The translations under genes and the position numbers were made by a program. A stretch of DNA of 64,000 bases, from the NCBI RefSeq assembly GCF_003315035.1, contig NZ_QNRE01000004.1, positions 1 to 64,000 of the forward strand. Direction: 5' to 3'. Shown one piece after another: positions 52,835 through 61,086 of the stretch (position 1 is the first letter of the stretch; each line of letters starts with the position of its first letter). This DNA comes from Nocardia puris. Lineage in GTDB: Bacteria > Actinomycetota > Actinomycetes > Mycobacteriales > Mycobacteriaceae. The notes below the pieces were generated by a model that was not told the DNA's origin, ran no database searches, and was given only the letters and a program-made list of their open reading frames with translations.

Positions 52835-52988
52835 TTGCAACCGATCAAGCCTGAAACCCGGCGAAACCGACCGAACAGCGCAATGGCTTCTTCACGACGA
52901 TGAGACTCGGGAAACGCAATAATCGCTGGTCATGGCGTCTGACCACCGGATTCGCCCCGCAGCATGGAAGTGGATTTGCAGACAGCGT

Positions 52989-53026
52989 ATTGGGAAGCAG
53001 CGATTCTACCATTGAACTACATCGGC
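52989..53026 (-). pseudogene. 5' half of tRNA-Gly(CCC), probable attachment junction
   Basis: Reading minus from 53026: acceptor GCCGATG, TA, D-arm GTTCAATGGTAGAAT, then GCTGC and the anticodon loop TTCCCAA. After 52990 the sequence leaves the tRNA pattern: the anticodon stem does not close and no T-arm or CATCGGC follows. This is where the element meets host DNA, so it is probably attR or a remnant. Normally the element restores the 3' half, which it has not done here. Confidence 0.6.
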
Positions 53027-53077
53027 AGTGTGTCGCTCGCGACTTTATCAGACCGGGGTCCGGGCCGGTCAACTCTG

Positions 53078-53458
53078 TTACTCGGGAGGATCGGGCCGAC
53101 CGGCCCGATCCCGCTCACGTGCTGTTCGCAGCTCGGCGATCTCCCGCTCGAGGTCCTCCGCCACCACCGAAGAAGCGGCGATGGTCTCATCGGACCGTCC
53201 CCGGGAGCCCCGGGCGTACCACTCCCTATCACTGTCGGGCGCGTAGCGGCCGGTAGCTTTCGCGAGAACGAGCCAGAGATGGCGCACAAGCATGGCTACG
53301 GCGATCACGACGACGGCGACGATGGATTTGACCATCGTGCCGTAGAGCACCGCGCCGACACCTCCATCACTCGATGCCAACGATAAGGCGAAGGCGCCCC
53401 CGAGCAAGCACGCAAAGACCAAGGGCGGCAACCACACCGGACCGAACTTGTTCGCCAT
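53078..53458 (-). CDS. small membrane protein
   Basis: 126 residues from ATG 53458. Two hydrophobic helices (about 8-27 and 37-60) and a charged C-terminal helix with coiled-coil character. No family recognised. First host-side gene after the junction. Confidence 0.65.
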   Translation of the reverse strand: MANKFGPVWLPPLVFACLLGGAFALSLASSDGGVGAVLYGTMVKSIVAVVVIAVAMLVRHLWLVLAKATGRYAPDSDREWYARGSRGRSDETIAASSVVAEDLEREIAELRTARERDRAGRPDPPE

Positions 53459-53723
53459 CGCCCCCTCCCCGAGAATCCGCCCGCGCAAGCCCCGCGGGCA
53501 TCGGACGCGCAGTGCCAGTTTACAGCGCGGTCCCGGGTACCTCCTGGACGAATCTCCTCCGAACCGAGAAACGCGCTGCTCATACGCCTTGGCTCGGGCA
53601 CCGCGGGCCGGGACGTGCTTTTCTGCGCGGCTCACGCATGACACCAAGCCTTCGCGGTGGCGCCGCGCACCACGCGGGCCGGGCCCGGCGAATCAAGAGC
53701 TACCGAAGTGTCATGGTGGAGGG

Positions 53724-54404
53724 GTGACTTCCGAATCGGATCGGCGTTCGCGGGTGGCGGGGGTGCTGGTCGCGAGTGGGGTGCTGCTCGTGGCGTTCTT
53801 GGCGGTGCTGACGCGCAGTGTGGTGGCGGGCAGCGGGTTGGCGGCGGCCGATCCGGACGTGGCGCAGTGGGTGGTGGTGCGGCGCAACGGGACGCTCACG
53901 ACGCTGGCGGCGGCGGTGAGCGATCTCGGCAGCACACTGGCGATGACGATCGTGGTGATCGTGACCTGCGGTGTGCTGCTGTATTGGCGCGATCAGCTGG
54001 GGGCGGTGCTGGTCGCGACCGCGGGGATCGGCGCGGGGTTGATCGTGACGATCGGCAAGCGGGTGATCGGGCGGGAGCGGCCGCCGGTCGCGGAACGGCT
54101 CGCGGTCGAGTCCAGCCTGTCGTATCCGTCGGGGCACAGCGCCGGGTCGTTCGCGGTGATCGGGATCGTCGCGATCGTGCTCATCCCGCTGTTGAGTCGC
54201 GCGGCGGCGCGGATCGCGGCGGCGGTGCTCGCGGCGTTGTTCGTGTTCAGCGTCGGTTTGTCGCGCGTGTACCTGGGGATGCACTGGCTCACCGACGTGC
54301 TGGCCGGGTGGAGCGTGGCGGCGCTGTGGTTGCTGCTGTGCGTGTGGGCGTTCTTTTCGATCGGATGGCGTCCGGCCGAGGTCCGCGCGGACACCCGGGC
54401 CTGA
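53724..54404 (+). CDS. PAP2-family phosphatase, membrane
   Basis: 226 residues from GTG 53724. The phosphatase motifs are KRVIGRERPP, YPSGHS and SRVYLGMHWLTDV, embedded in five or six membrane helices. It dephosphorylates lipid phosphates such as undecaprenyl pyrophosphate or phosphatidate, with the active site facing outward. Confidence 0.85.
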   Translation: MTSESDRRSRVAGVLVASGVLLVAFLAVLTRSVVAGSGLAAADPDVAQWVVVRRNGTLTTLAAAVSDLGSTLAMTIVVIVTCGVLLYWRDQLGAVLVATAGIGAGLIVTIGKRVIGRERPPVAERLAVESSLSYPSGHSAGSFAVIGIVAIVLIPLLSRAAARIAAAVLAALFVFSVGLSRVYLGMHWLTDVLAGWSVAALWLLLCVWAFFSIGWRPAEVRADTRA

Positions 54405-54425
54405 GCCGCCCGCTACAGTCGGGGC

Positions 54426-54932
54426 GTGTCACGCACGAAAACGGTCTCGGGCAGCATCGTCGTCGCCACCGACCCGGAAACGGTCTACGACCAGGTCAGC
54501 GACGTCACCCGCATGCACCGGTGGAGTCCGGAGAACACGGGCGCCCTGGTCGCCGAACCGGGCGTGCCCGCGCGGGTGGGCGACTGGTTCGTGGGCACCA
54601 ACCGCCGTCGCGGCGTCCGCTGGAGCACCGGCTGCGAGATCATCGCCGCCGAGCGCGGCCGCCGCTTCGCCTTCCGCGTCCGCCGCTACGGGGTCGGCGC
54701 GAAACCCGCCCTCCCGGTCGCCATCGCCACCTGGGAGTACACCTTCGAACCGGTCCCCGAGGGCACCCTCGTCACCGAAACCTGGACCGACGACCGCCGC
54801 GGCTGGCCCGACCTCCCCACCCTCTGGTTCGACCGCCTCGTCACCGGCCACCCCGGCTTCGCCTCCTTCCAGCGCCGCAACATCCACCGCACCCTCACCA
54901 ACCTGAAAACCGACCTGGAATCCGCGGACTGA
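54426..54932 (+). CDS. SRPBCC/polyketide-cyclase-like protein
   Basis: 168 residues from GTG. SGSIVVATDPETVYDQVSDVTRMHRWSPE is the usual N-terminal strand-helix of SRPBCC proteins, which bind hydrophobic ligands in a deep cavity. Ligand unknown. Begins 21 bases after the PAP2 gene. Confidence 0.8.
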   Translation: MSRTKTVSGSIVVATDPETVYDQVSDVTRMHRWSPENTGALVAEPGVPARVGDWFVGTNRRRGVRWSTGCEIIAAERGRRFAFRVRRYGVGAKPALPVAIATWEYTFEPVPEGTLVTETWTDDRRGWPDLPTLWFDRLVTGHPGFASFQRRNIHRTLTNLKTDLESAD

Positions 54933-54971
54933 GAGCCCGACCCTCACCCGCCACCGGCCGCTCTGCGACAC

Positions 54972-55322
54972 CTAGTCGCTCTGGGCCCAGGCTGCTACCG
55001 GGAAGGTGAGGTAGATGCCGAAGTTGCGGAGGGGGGTGGAGTCGGCGATGGCGGCGTGGAGGGTGTCTACGCGAGGTTGGCGGGTGGCGGCTCGGGAGCC
55101 GAAGTACTTCGAGCGGATTTCGATGACCGCGTCGAGGGCGGAGCGATCGTAGGGGCCGCGAGGGTGGAAGCGGAGTTCGACGTCGCCGGGTTGGAGGTTG
55201 TGGTCGTAGGGCTCCTCCGGGCATTCGACAGCCAGGGAGACCAGATGGGGGAGGTGGTCGGCGAGGGCTTCGAGGGTGGATTCGGGGACGGAGGGGGCGT
55301 AGGTGACGTCGATCAGTGGCAC
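54972..55322 (-). CDS. tautomerase-like (CHMI-type) protein
   Basis: 116 residues from GTG; the second residue is Pro, the catalytic base after Met removal in the tautomerase superfamily. Length and the GDVELRFHPRG segment fit the 5-carboxymethyl-2-hydroxymuconate isomerase branch. Confidence 0.7.
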   Translation of the reverse strand: MPLIDVTYAPSVPESTLEALADHLPHLVSLAVECPEEPYDHNLQPGDVELRFHPRGPYDRSALDAVIEIRSKYFGSRAATRQPRVDTLHAAIADSTPLRNFGIYLTFPVAAWAQSD

Positions 55323-55408
55323 GGTAGGAGGGTAGTCCCCTGTCCGCGTGGTGATTCGATAGCTGAGGGAGATCCCGCCCGGCGGCCGGCCGGGCGGGAT
55401 CGGGGTGG

Positions 55409-55933
55409 TCAGCTGGCCACGTGGGCTACTTCCGCGGGTTCCGCGTGCAGGCGGCGGAACCTACTTCCTTGGAAGACAAGGGGTTCCAGGTCGTGGCGGG
55501 CGGCGAGGCGGGTGATGCGGAGGATGACGACGGTGTGGTCGCCCGCGGGGACGAGGGATTCGGTGGTGCCCTCGATCCAGGCGGTGGCGCCGTGGATGAA
55601 GAGGGCTTCGGCGGCGCCGCGGTGCAGTTCGGAGGCGCGGAAGCGGTCACCGTGGCGGGAGCCGAGGGCACGCGCCGCGTCGTGCTGGTCGGTGCCGAGC
55701 AGGCTCAGGCCCAGGTGCGAGGCGGCGGCCAGGTGCGGCCAGGTGGAGGAGCTGTCCTGCACGCAGAACGACACCAGCGCGGGCTCCAGCGAGACCGGCA
55801 CGAAGGTGCTCACCGCGAGACCGTAAGGGGTGCCGTCCACTTCGGCCGCCACGGCCACGACGCTGCTCGGGAAGTTCGCGAACGCGCGCCGCAAACCCGT
55901 TCCGTCACCGGGGGTTTCGAAGAGATCATGCAT
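55409..55933 (-). CDS. flavin reductase domain protein
   Basis: 174 residues. AFANFPSSVVAVAAEVDGTPYGLAVSTFVPVSLEPALVSFCV is the flavin-binding N-terminus of the HpaC/RutF-type flavin reductase family, with GDRF and GDHTVVILRI later. It supplies reduced FMN to the two-component monooxygenases of the neighbouring sulfur cluster. Last gene of the minus-strand run from 58929. Confidence 0.85.
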   Translation of the reverse strand: MHDLFETPGDGTGLRRAFANFPSSVVAVAAEVDGTPYGLAVSTFVPVSLEPALVSFCVQDSSSTWPHLAAASHLGLSLLGTDQHDAARALGSRHGDRFRASELHRGAAEALFIHGATAWIEGTTESLVPAGDHTVVILRITRLAARHDLEPLVFQGSRFRRLHAEPAEVAHVAS

Positions 55934-56438
55934 GTTCCACCGCCTTGCCCGCGGCCAGCGCCTGCGCGACCGGCCGCCATCGTTGCGTGTAAGCGTCGAT
56001 CGCGCCGTCCTCGGTGAAGGTGCGATCGGAGAGGTAGAGACCGGGAAGCGCGGCAGTCGCGCCGATCTCCACGAGGACCGGTTTGAGCAGCAGATCCGGC
56101 GCCAGCGCGTGCGCGGGCCCGGCGCCGAGCATCACCGGCACGGCCACCACGCCGGCCAGCCCCGTCCCGCCCTCGAACTGTTCGAGGAAAAGCTTGAGCA
56201 GTCCGGTGTAGGTGGCCTTGAAGGTGGGGCTGGCGACGACGACCAGCTCGGACTCGCGCACGGTGCGCACGGCCGCGCCGACCCGCTCGTCACCCCAACT
56301 GAGCAGGGCGGGACCGAATTCGACCAGGTCGAGCACGGTGGACTCCACGTCGGGGCGCAGCCCGCGCGCGACCAGGGTGCCCGCGTCGAGGGTGCGCGAG
56401 GCGGGTTTCGGATTGCCGACGACGACGGTCACTGTCAC
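55926..56438 (-). CDS. NAD(P)H-dependent FMN reductase (SsuE/MsuE-like)
   Basis: 170 residues from GTG 56438 with GAGG upstream. VVVGNPKPASRT and SPTFKATYTGLLKLFLEQF are the flavodoxin-like FMN-binding motifs of SsuE/MsuE reductases. It overlaps the next gene by eight bases. A second FMNH2 source for the sulfone and sulfonate monooxygenases. Confidence 0.85.
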   Translation of the reverse strand: MTVTVVVGNPKPASRTLDAGTLVARGLRPDVESTVLDLVEFGPALLSWGDERVGAAVRTVRESELVVVASPTFKATYTGLLKLFLEQFEGGTGLAGVVAVPVMLGAGPAHALAPDLLLKPVLVEIGATAALPGLYLSDRTFTEDGAIDAYTQRWRPVAQALAAGKAVEHA

Positions 56439-56467
56439 AGCCGATGTCCTCACTTGTTGATAGCCGG

Positions 56468-57814
56468 TCAGATCACGCCGTGTAGCGGCGGCGCGGAATC
56501 GTGCAGCACGGCGCGGCCGATGTGCTGGTACTTCCAGCGGACCGGGTCGTGCAGGGTGTGGGTGCGCGCGTTGCGCCAGAAGTGGTCGAGTCCGAGTTCG
56601 GCTGCCGCGCTGCGGGTTCCGCTCACCTCGAACAGGGCGGAGGAGACGTCGGTCGCCGCGCGGTCGGCGAGGACCTTGGCGGTGGCGACGGCCAGCGACG
56701 CGGAGGCGATCGGGTTCGGCACCGGAACGGTATCCACCGCCGACGGCCCGGAATCGGTAGTGTGTCGCGCCACTCGGGAGCCAGGATCCGCGGCATCTCC
56801 GGAAGCGGAGGAATCGGACCGTGCCGCGCGACCGGACGGAACCTGCGAGCCCGGCACCTCGGAAACAGCGGCGCCCACCGCCACCCCGGCCGCGGTCAAC
56901 GTCGCCTCGGCCGCCGACACCGCCACCGACAACTCCCCGAACCGCTGGATCAACAGCGGATCGTCGATCGCCCGTGACACCCCCGCCTCGAACCACGGAC
57001 GGCTCTTGCTCCGCACGAATTCCGTTGCGGCGCTGAGCGCTCCGCGCGCGATACCGGTGTCGATCGCAGCGTGCAGCAGCTGCGCGAACGCACCGTACCC
57101 GGTGGGCGCGTTCACCGCGCCCGCCCGCGCGACGAGCTGATCGCGATCCACCACCACACCGTCGAATTCGACGGTCCCGCTGCCGGTCGTGCGCTGCCCC
57201 AACCCGTTCCAGTCGTCCACAATCCGCACACCCGGGGTGTCGGCGGGCAGGTAGACGACGTACTCCCCAGCCGGCAACCCGCTCGCGCCGTCCGGATCGT
57301 CCAGCCGCGTGAGCACCGCCAGCAGATCCGCGAAAAGCGAACCGGTGCAGTAGTACTTGATCCCGTCGACGCGGAACCGATCCCCCACCGGACGCACGGT
57401 GGTCGAGATCTCGGCGACCGTGGCCCCGCCGCGCTCGGACTGCGCGTTCGCGATGCGCGCGCCGTCGAGCACCTGCGAGAAGTGCCGCTGCCGCTGCGCG
57501 TGAGATCCCGCCAGCCGCAACAGGTTCAGATACACGAAGTGGCTGTGCGGGATCTGCGCGATATTCGGATCGGCCGCCGCCAGCACCCGCACCACCTCCG
57601 CCACCGCGCCGGGCGGCAGGTCGGCCCCACCGTATTCGGTGGGCACGGTGACGGCGAGCAGTCCCGAAGCGGCCAACCGGTCCACTTCCGCGTGCGGCAG
57701 TCGCCGCTGCCGGTCGCGCTCGGCCGCACCCTCGGCGAACTCCGCCGCCAGCGCCGCCGCCACGCGCAGAGCCTGCTCCGCCGACGTGATGCGGTCGGCG
57801 GCGACCGCGGTCAT
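56468..57814 (-). CDS. SfnB/DszC-type acyl-CoA-dehydrogenase-fold oxidoreductase
   Basis: 448 residues. The acyl-CoA dehydrogenase fold is clear (VPTEYGGADLP, NAQSERGG, KYYCTGSLFAD, C-terminal FWRNARTHTLHDP). FMN-using members of this group (SfnB, DszC) oxidise sulfur compounds. Residues about 318-367 are a Ser/Pro/Asp-rich insertion unlike the rest, perhaps an expanded loop. Its start shares one base with the SfnG stop. Confidence 0.8.
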   Translation of the reverse strand: MTAVAADRITSAEQALRVAAALAAEFAEGAAERDRQRRLPHAEVDRLAASGLLAVTVPTEYGGADLPPGAVAEVVRVLAAADPNIAQIPHSHFVYLNLLRLAGSHAQRQRHFSQVLDGARIANAQSERGGATVAEISTTVRPVGDRFRVDGIKYYCTGSLFADLLAVLTRLDDPDGASGLPAGEYVVYLPADTPGVRIVDDWNGLGQRTTGSGTVEFDGVVVDRDQLVARAGAVNAPTGYGAFAQLLHAAIDTGIARGALSAATEFVRSKSRPWFEAGVSRAIDDPLLIQRFGELSVAVSAAEATLTAAGVAVGAAVSEVPGSQVPSGRAARSDSSASGDAADPGSRVARHTTDSGPSAVDTVPVPNPIASASLAVATAKVLADRAATDVSSALFEVSGTRSAAAELGLDHFWRNARTHTLHDPVRWKYQHIGRAVLHDSAPPLHGVI

Positions 57815-58929
57815 CAGCTCACCGCCGCGACCGGTTCGCGGGCGGCCTCGAGCTCGCGCACCAGCGGGAGCACCTTCTCGCCGAAGTACTCGATCTCCTC
57901 CTGGAAGTGCAGGAATCCGCCGAGGATCAGGTCGACGCCGAGCGCCTTGTAGGCCACGATCCGCTCGGCGACCTGTTCGGGCGTGCCGATGAGCTCGGTG
58001 CGGAAGCCGTCGTTGTACTGGACCAGATCCTCGAAGGAGGAGTCGGCCCACATGCCCTTGCGGTCGCTGGTCGAGGCGCCCGCTTGCTGCACCGCGTCCC
58101 GGAATCCTTCCACCGCGGGCTTGTTGGCCTTGGCGATGATCTCGCGCAGGGTGTCCTGCGCCTCCTTCTCGGTGTCGCGGGCGATGATGAAGCCGTTGAG
58201 GCCGAACCGCACCTCGCGGTGGTGTTCGCGGGCCACGGCGCGCACGTCCTCGAGCTGTTCGGTGACGCCGTCGAAGTCCTTGCCGTTGGAGAAGTACCAG
58301 TCGGCGTAGCGACCGCCGTTGCGGCGCGCGGCCGAGGAGTTACCACCCTGGAACAGTTCGGGATTCGGCCGTTCGGGAGTGTTCAGCGGCTTGGGCTCGA
58401 GCGTGAAATCGCGGATGCGGTAGAAGTCACCGCCGTAGTTCACCTCGTCCTCGGTCCAGATCTTGCGGATCACCTCGAGGAATTCGGCGCTGCGCCGGTA
58501 CCTTTCGTCGTGCTCGAGCCACGGCTCGCCGAGCGCTTGGAATTCGCCCGCGAACCAGCCGGAGACGACGTTGATGGCGAAGCGGCCGCCGGAGAGGTGG
58601 TCGGCGGTCGCGCCGAACTTGGCCAGCACGGCCGGATGCCACAGGCCCGGGTGCACGGCGGCGATGACCTTCAGGCGCTCGGTGGCGCCCAGCAGCGCGA
58701 GGCTGAACGAGGTGGACTCGTGCTGGAACTCGGCGCCGTAGGAGGCGGTGTAGCGGACCTGGGAGAGCGCGTACTCGAATCCGTTGTTCTCGGCGGTCTG
58801 GGCGAGTTTCTTGTTGTATTCGAAGTCCCAGCTGGTGCGCTGCTCGATATCGCTGGTCACCAGGCCGCCGCTCACATTGGGCACCCAGTAGGCGAATTTG
58901 ATCTCGTCGGCGATCCGTTCCGTGCTCAT
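57814..58929 (-). CDS. sfnG: dimethylsulfone monooxygenase
   Basis: 371 residues. A bacterial-luciferase-like FMNH2-dependent monooxygenase with close family features of SfnG (KFAYWVPNVSGGLV, TSFSLALLGATERLK, GGRFAINVVSGWF). It converts dimethylsulfone to methanesulfinate, releasing sulfur for growth. Followed directly by the SfnB-type and reductase genes. Confidence 0.85.
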   Translation of the reverse strand: MSTERIADEIKFAYWVPNVSGGLVTSDIEQRTSWDFEYNKKLAQTAENNGFEYALSQVRYTASYGAEFQHESTSFSLALLGATERLKVIAAVHPGLWHPAVLAKFGATADHLSGGRFAINVVSGWFAGEFQALGEPWLEHDERYRRSAEFLEVIRKIWTEDEVNYGGDFYRIRDFTLEPKPLNTPERPNPELFQGGNSSAARRNGGRYADWYFSNGKDFDGVTEQLEDVRAVAREHHREVRFGLNGFIIARDTEKEAQDTLREIIAKANKPAVEGFRDAVQQAGASTSDRKGMWADSSFEDLVQYNDGFRTELIGTPEQVAERIVAYKALGVDLILGGFLHFQEEIEYFGEKVLPLVRELEAAREPVAAVS

Positions 58930-59110
58930 GGCCGCTCCGTGGTTGTCTCGGGACTCGTTCGGATTGCCAGGCGTCCGCTACCCGGCTTTCTCCCAGTGCA
59001 ACACCGGCCCGACCGGCAGACGAGGGTTTGAATCTGTGCGATCGGATGCCGCGACAGGCACGGCGAACACCCCGCGCGGTGGTGACCGCGCGGGGTGTGA
59101 GTACGTCGGA

Positions 59111-60496
59111 TCAGGCGCGGGCGAGCGCGCTGCCGTAGGTGGACCGGGCGAACTTGCCCGCCGGCGCGAACCTGGCGAGCAGATCGGCCGCGTTCTCCCC
59201 GGTGACGGCGGTGATGTAGTCCGCGGCGGCGTCCGGCGAGTCGATGCCGACGAACGGCAGCGGCCGGTGCAGCAGCCCGACCAGCGCCGAGGCGAAGCGC
59301 GGATCCACGGCCGCGGCGGCGAAGAACTGGTTGCCGATCTCGGCGAGGTCGGGGTCGCCGAGGAACAGCTGCGTCACCTTGCTCGCCGCGACGGCACGCG
59401 CGGCCAGGAACTCCGAGTACCTGGCGCGCAGCCACTCCTCGTCGAAGGCGCCCTCGTGCACGGCCGCCGCGGCGACCAGGCGCTGGGCCTGGATGAGCCC
59501 GCTCTGCGCGCCCTGGCCGGCGATCGGGTCGTAGGCCACCGCCGTGTCACCGAGCGCGCCCACCGCGTGACCGCCCGCCGTGCGGCCCACACCGACCCGG
59601 ATGGCCGGACGCACCGCGCCCTTCAGCCACGAGTGCGGGTCCTCGGCGATGTTGCGGGTGGCCAGCACCTCCGGCAGGTCCCACTCGATGTAGTCGCGGT
59701 AGAGGTCGTGCACGATGCGCAACGCCGACTCGGCGGAATCGGCTGCGGCGAAACGCTTTTCCCAATCGCTGCCGGGCCGCGCCCAGCCGAGGAACGCCCA
59801 ACTGGGGCCGGCGTCCTTGTGCAGGTACGGCCCCCACCAGCCCTCACCCTGTTCGGCGAGGATGGAGAACCCGCTGTGCGCGCTGCCTGCGACGCTGCGG
59901 TGGGCGAACACGTCCGGCCCGTGCTCCAGGCCGGTCACGGTGACGGTGAGCAGCGACCGCTGCGGCGCGTCGTAGGCGGAACGCTCGGTGTCGATGGGGA
60001 ACAGCTCCGAGAGGCCGCCGCGCCCGGTGGCCACCAGCGTCAGGTCGTTGGCGGCGGCGATCGGATCGAGCGATTCGGGCGTCACCTGCTCCACCACGAA
60101 CCGGCCGCCGCGCTCCAGGATCGTGGTGAGCCGTTCGTCGGCCTTGAGCCGGGTGTCGACCGCGACGCCGACGTAGCCGTCGAAATGGCCGTCGAACGCG
60201 ATGAGTTCGGCCTGCTCCGGGCCCGCGATACGCACGCTGAGCCCGGTGTGGCGGGGCGCGCGCCCGGTGAAGTTGTCGAGGCCGAGCGCGGACTCGGCCT
60301 GCTGGGCCTCCCCGAATTCGAGCGCGGTGCCGGTGGCGGGCACATCGTCGCGCAGGGCGCGCTGATCGCGATCGCTGTAGAGGGTCACGTCGAAACCGGC
60401 GTCGAGGAGGCCGAGTGCCGCAGTGACGCCGGCCTGCCCGGCGCCGATCACCGCGGCCGAACGTGTGGAACGGGAAACGGAATTCTGCGAAGTCAT
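59111..60496 (-). CDS. StyA-like FAD-dependent monooxygenase
   Basis: 461 residues. A GxGxxG dinucleotide site (VIGAGQAGVTAALGLL), then a fold resembling styrene/indole monooxygenase, with GDTAVAYDPIAGQGAQSG as the second FAD motif. It needs a separate flavin reductase, which the cluster provides. Physiological substrate unknown. Separated from sfnG by 180 bases and divergent from the sulfoxide reductase gene. Confidence 0.8.
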   Translation of the reverse strand: MTSQNSVSRSTRSAAVIGAGQAGVTAALGLLDAGFDVTLYSDRDQRALRDDVPATGTALEFGEAQQAESALGLDNFTGRAPRHTGLSVRIAGPEQAELIAFDGHFDGYVGVAVDTRLKADERLTTILERGGRFVVEQVTPESLDPIAAANDLTLVATGRGGLSELFPIDTERSAYDAPQRSLLTVTVTGLEHGPDVFAHRSVAGSAHSGFSILAEQGEGWWGPYLHKDAGPSWAFLGWARPGSDWEKRFAAADSAESALRIVHDLYRDYIEWDLPEVLATRNIAEDPHSWLKGAVRPAIRVGVGRTAGGHAVGALGDTAVAYDPIAGQGAQSGLIQAQRLVAAAAVHEGAFDEEWLRARYSEFLAARAVAASKVTQLFLGDPDLAEIGNQFFAAAAVDPRFASALVGLLHRPLPFVGIDSPDAAADYITAVTGENAADLLARFAPAGKFARSTYGSALARA

Positions 60497-60593
60497 TGTC
60501 GGATAGTGCGCCTCGCGGGCGCCGTGGCGCAGGGGTTGGGATCAGCGAGAATCAACGGGCAGACAGGGTTTCGCCGGCGCCTACCATCGCGTC

Positions 60594-61079
60594 ATGTCCT
60601 TCACCGTGGAGAACCTGACCGGCGACCGTCCCGAACAGTACCGCCAACTGGCCGAACAGGCGCGCGCGCTGGTGGCGGGCGAATCCGACCGGATCGCCAA
60701 CGCGGCCAACCTCTCGGCGCTGATATTCCACACACTGCCCGAATTGAATTGGGCGGGTTTCTATTTCCACGACGGCACGGAGCTGGTGGTCGGGCCGTTC
60801 CAGGGGAAGCCGGCGTGCGTGCGAATCGCGCTCGGAAATGGGGTGTGCGGCACCGCCGCCGCGACGCGCACCACGCAGGTGGTGGCGGATGTGCACGCGT
60901 TCCCCGGCCATATCGCCTGCGACGCCGATTCCCGCTCGGAAATCGTCGTCCCGCTCACGCGCGGTGCGGAACTGATCGGCGTTCTGGATCTGGACAGCCC
61001 GAAACCCGGGCGGTTCGACGAGATCGACCGGGTGGGCATCGAAGCGCTGGCGGCGATTTTCGTCGATTCGCTCGGGTGA
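60594..61079 (+). CDS. msrC: free methionine-(R)-sulfoxide reductase, GAF-type
   Basis: 161 residues, one GAF domain. ELNWAGFYFHDGTELVVGPFQGKPACVRI, GVCGTAAAT and HIACDADSRSEIVVPL carry the three cysteines of the fRMsr family. It repairs free methionine R-sulfoxide using thioredoxin-type reductant. Convergent with the 61087 gene. Confidence 0.88.
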   Translation: MSFTVENLTGDRPEQYRQLAEQARALVAGESDRIANAANLSALIFHTLPELNWAGFYFHDGTELVVGPFQGKPACVRIALGNGVCGTAAATRTTQVVADVHAFPGHIACDADSRSEIVVPLTRGAELIGVLDLDSPKPGRFDEIDRVGIEALAAIFVDSLG

Positions 61080-61086
61080 GCGGCGG

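Noticed and set aside
53459..53723. N-terminal extension of the 53078 membrane protein
   Set aside because: The Met at 53458 is followed by a normal membrane-protein start; the upstream 63 residues look like untranslated shadow sequence.
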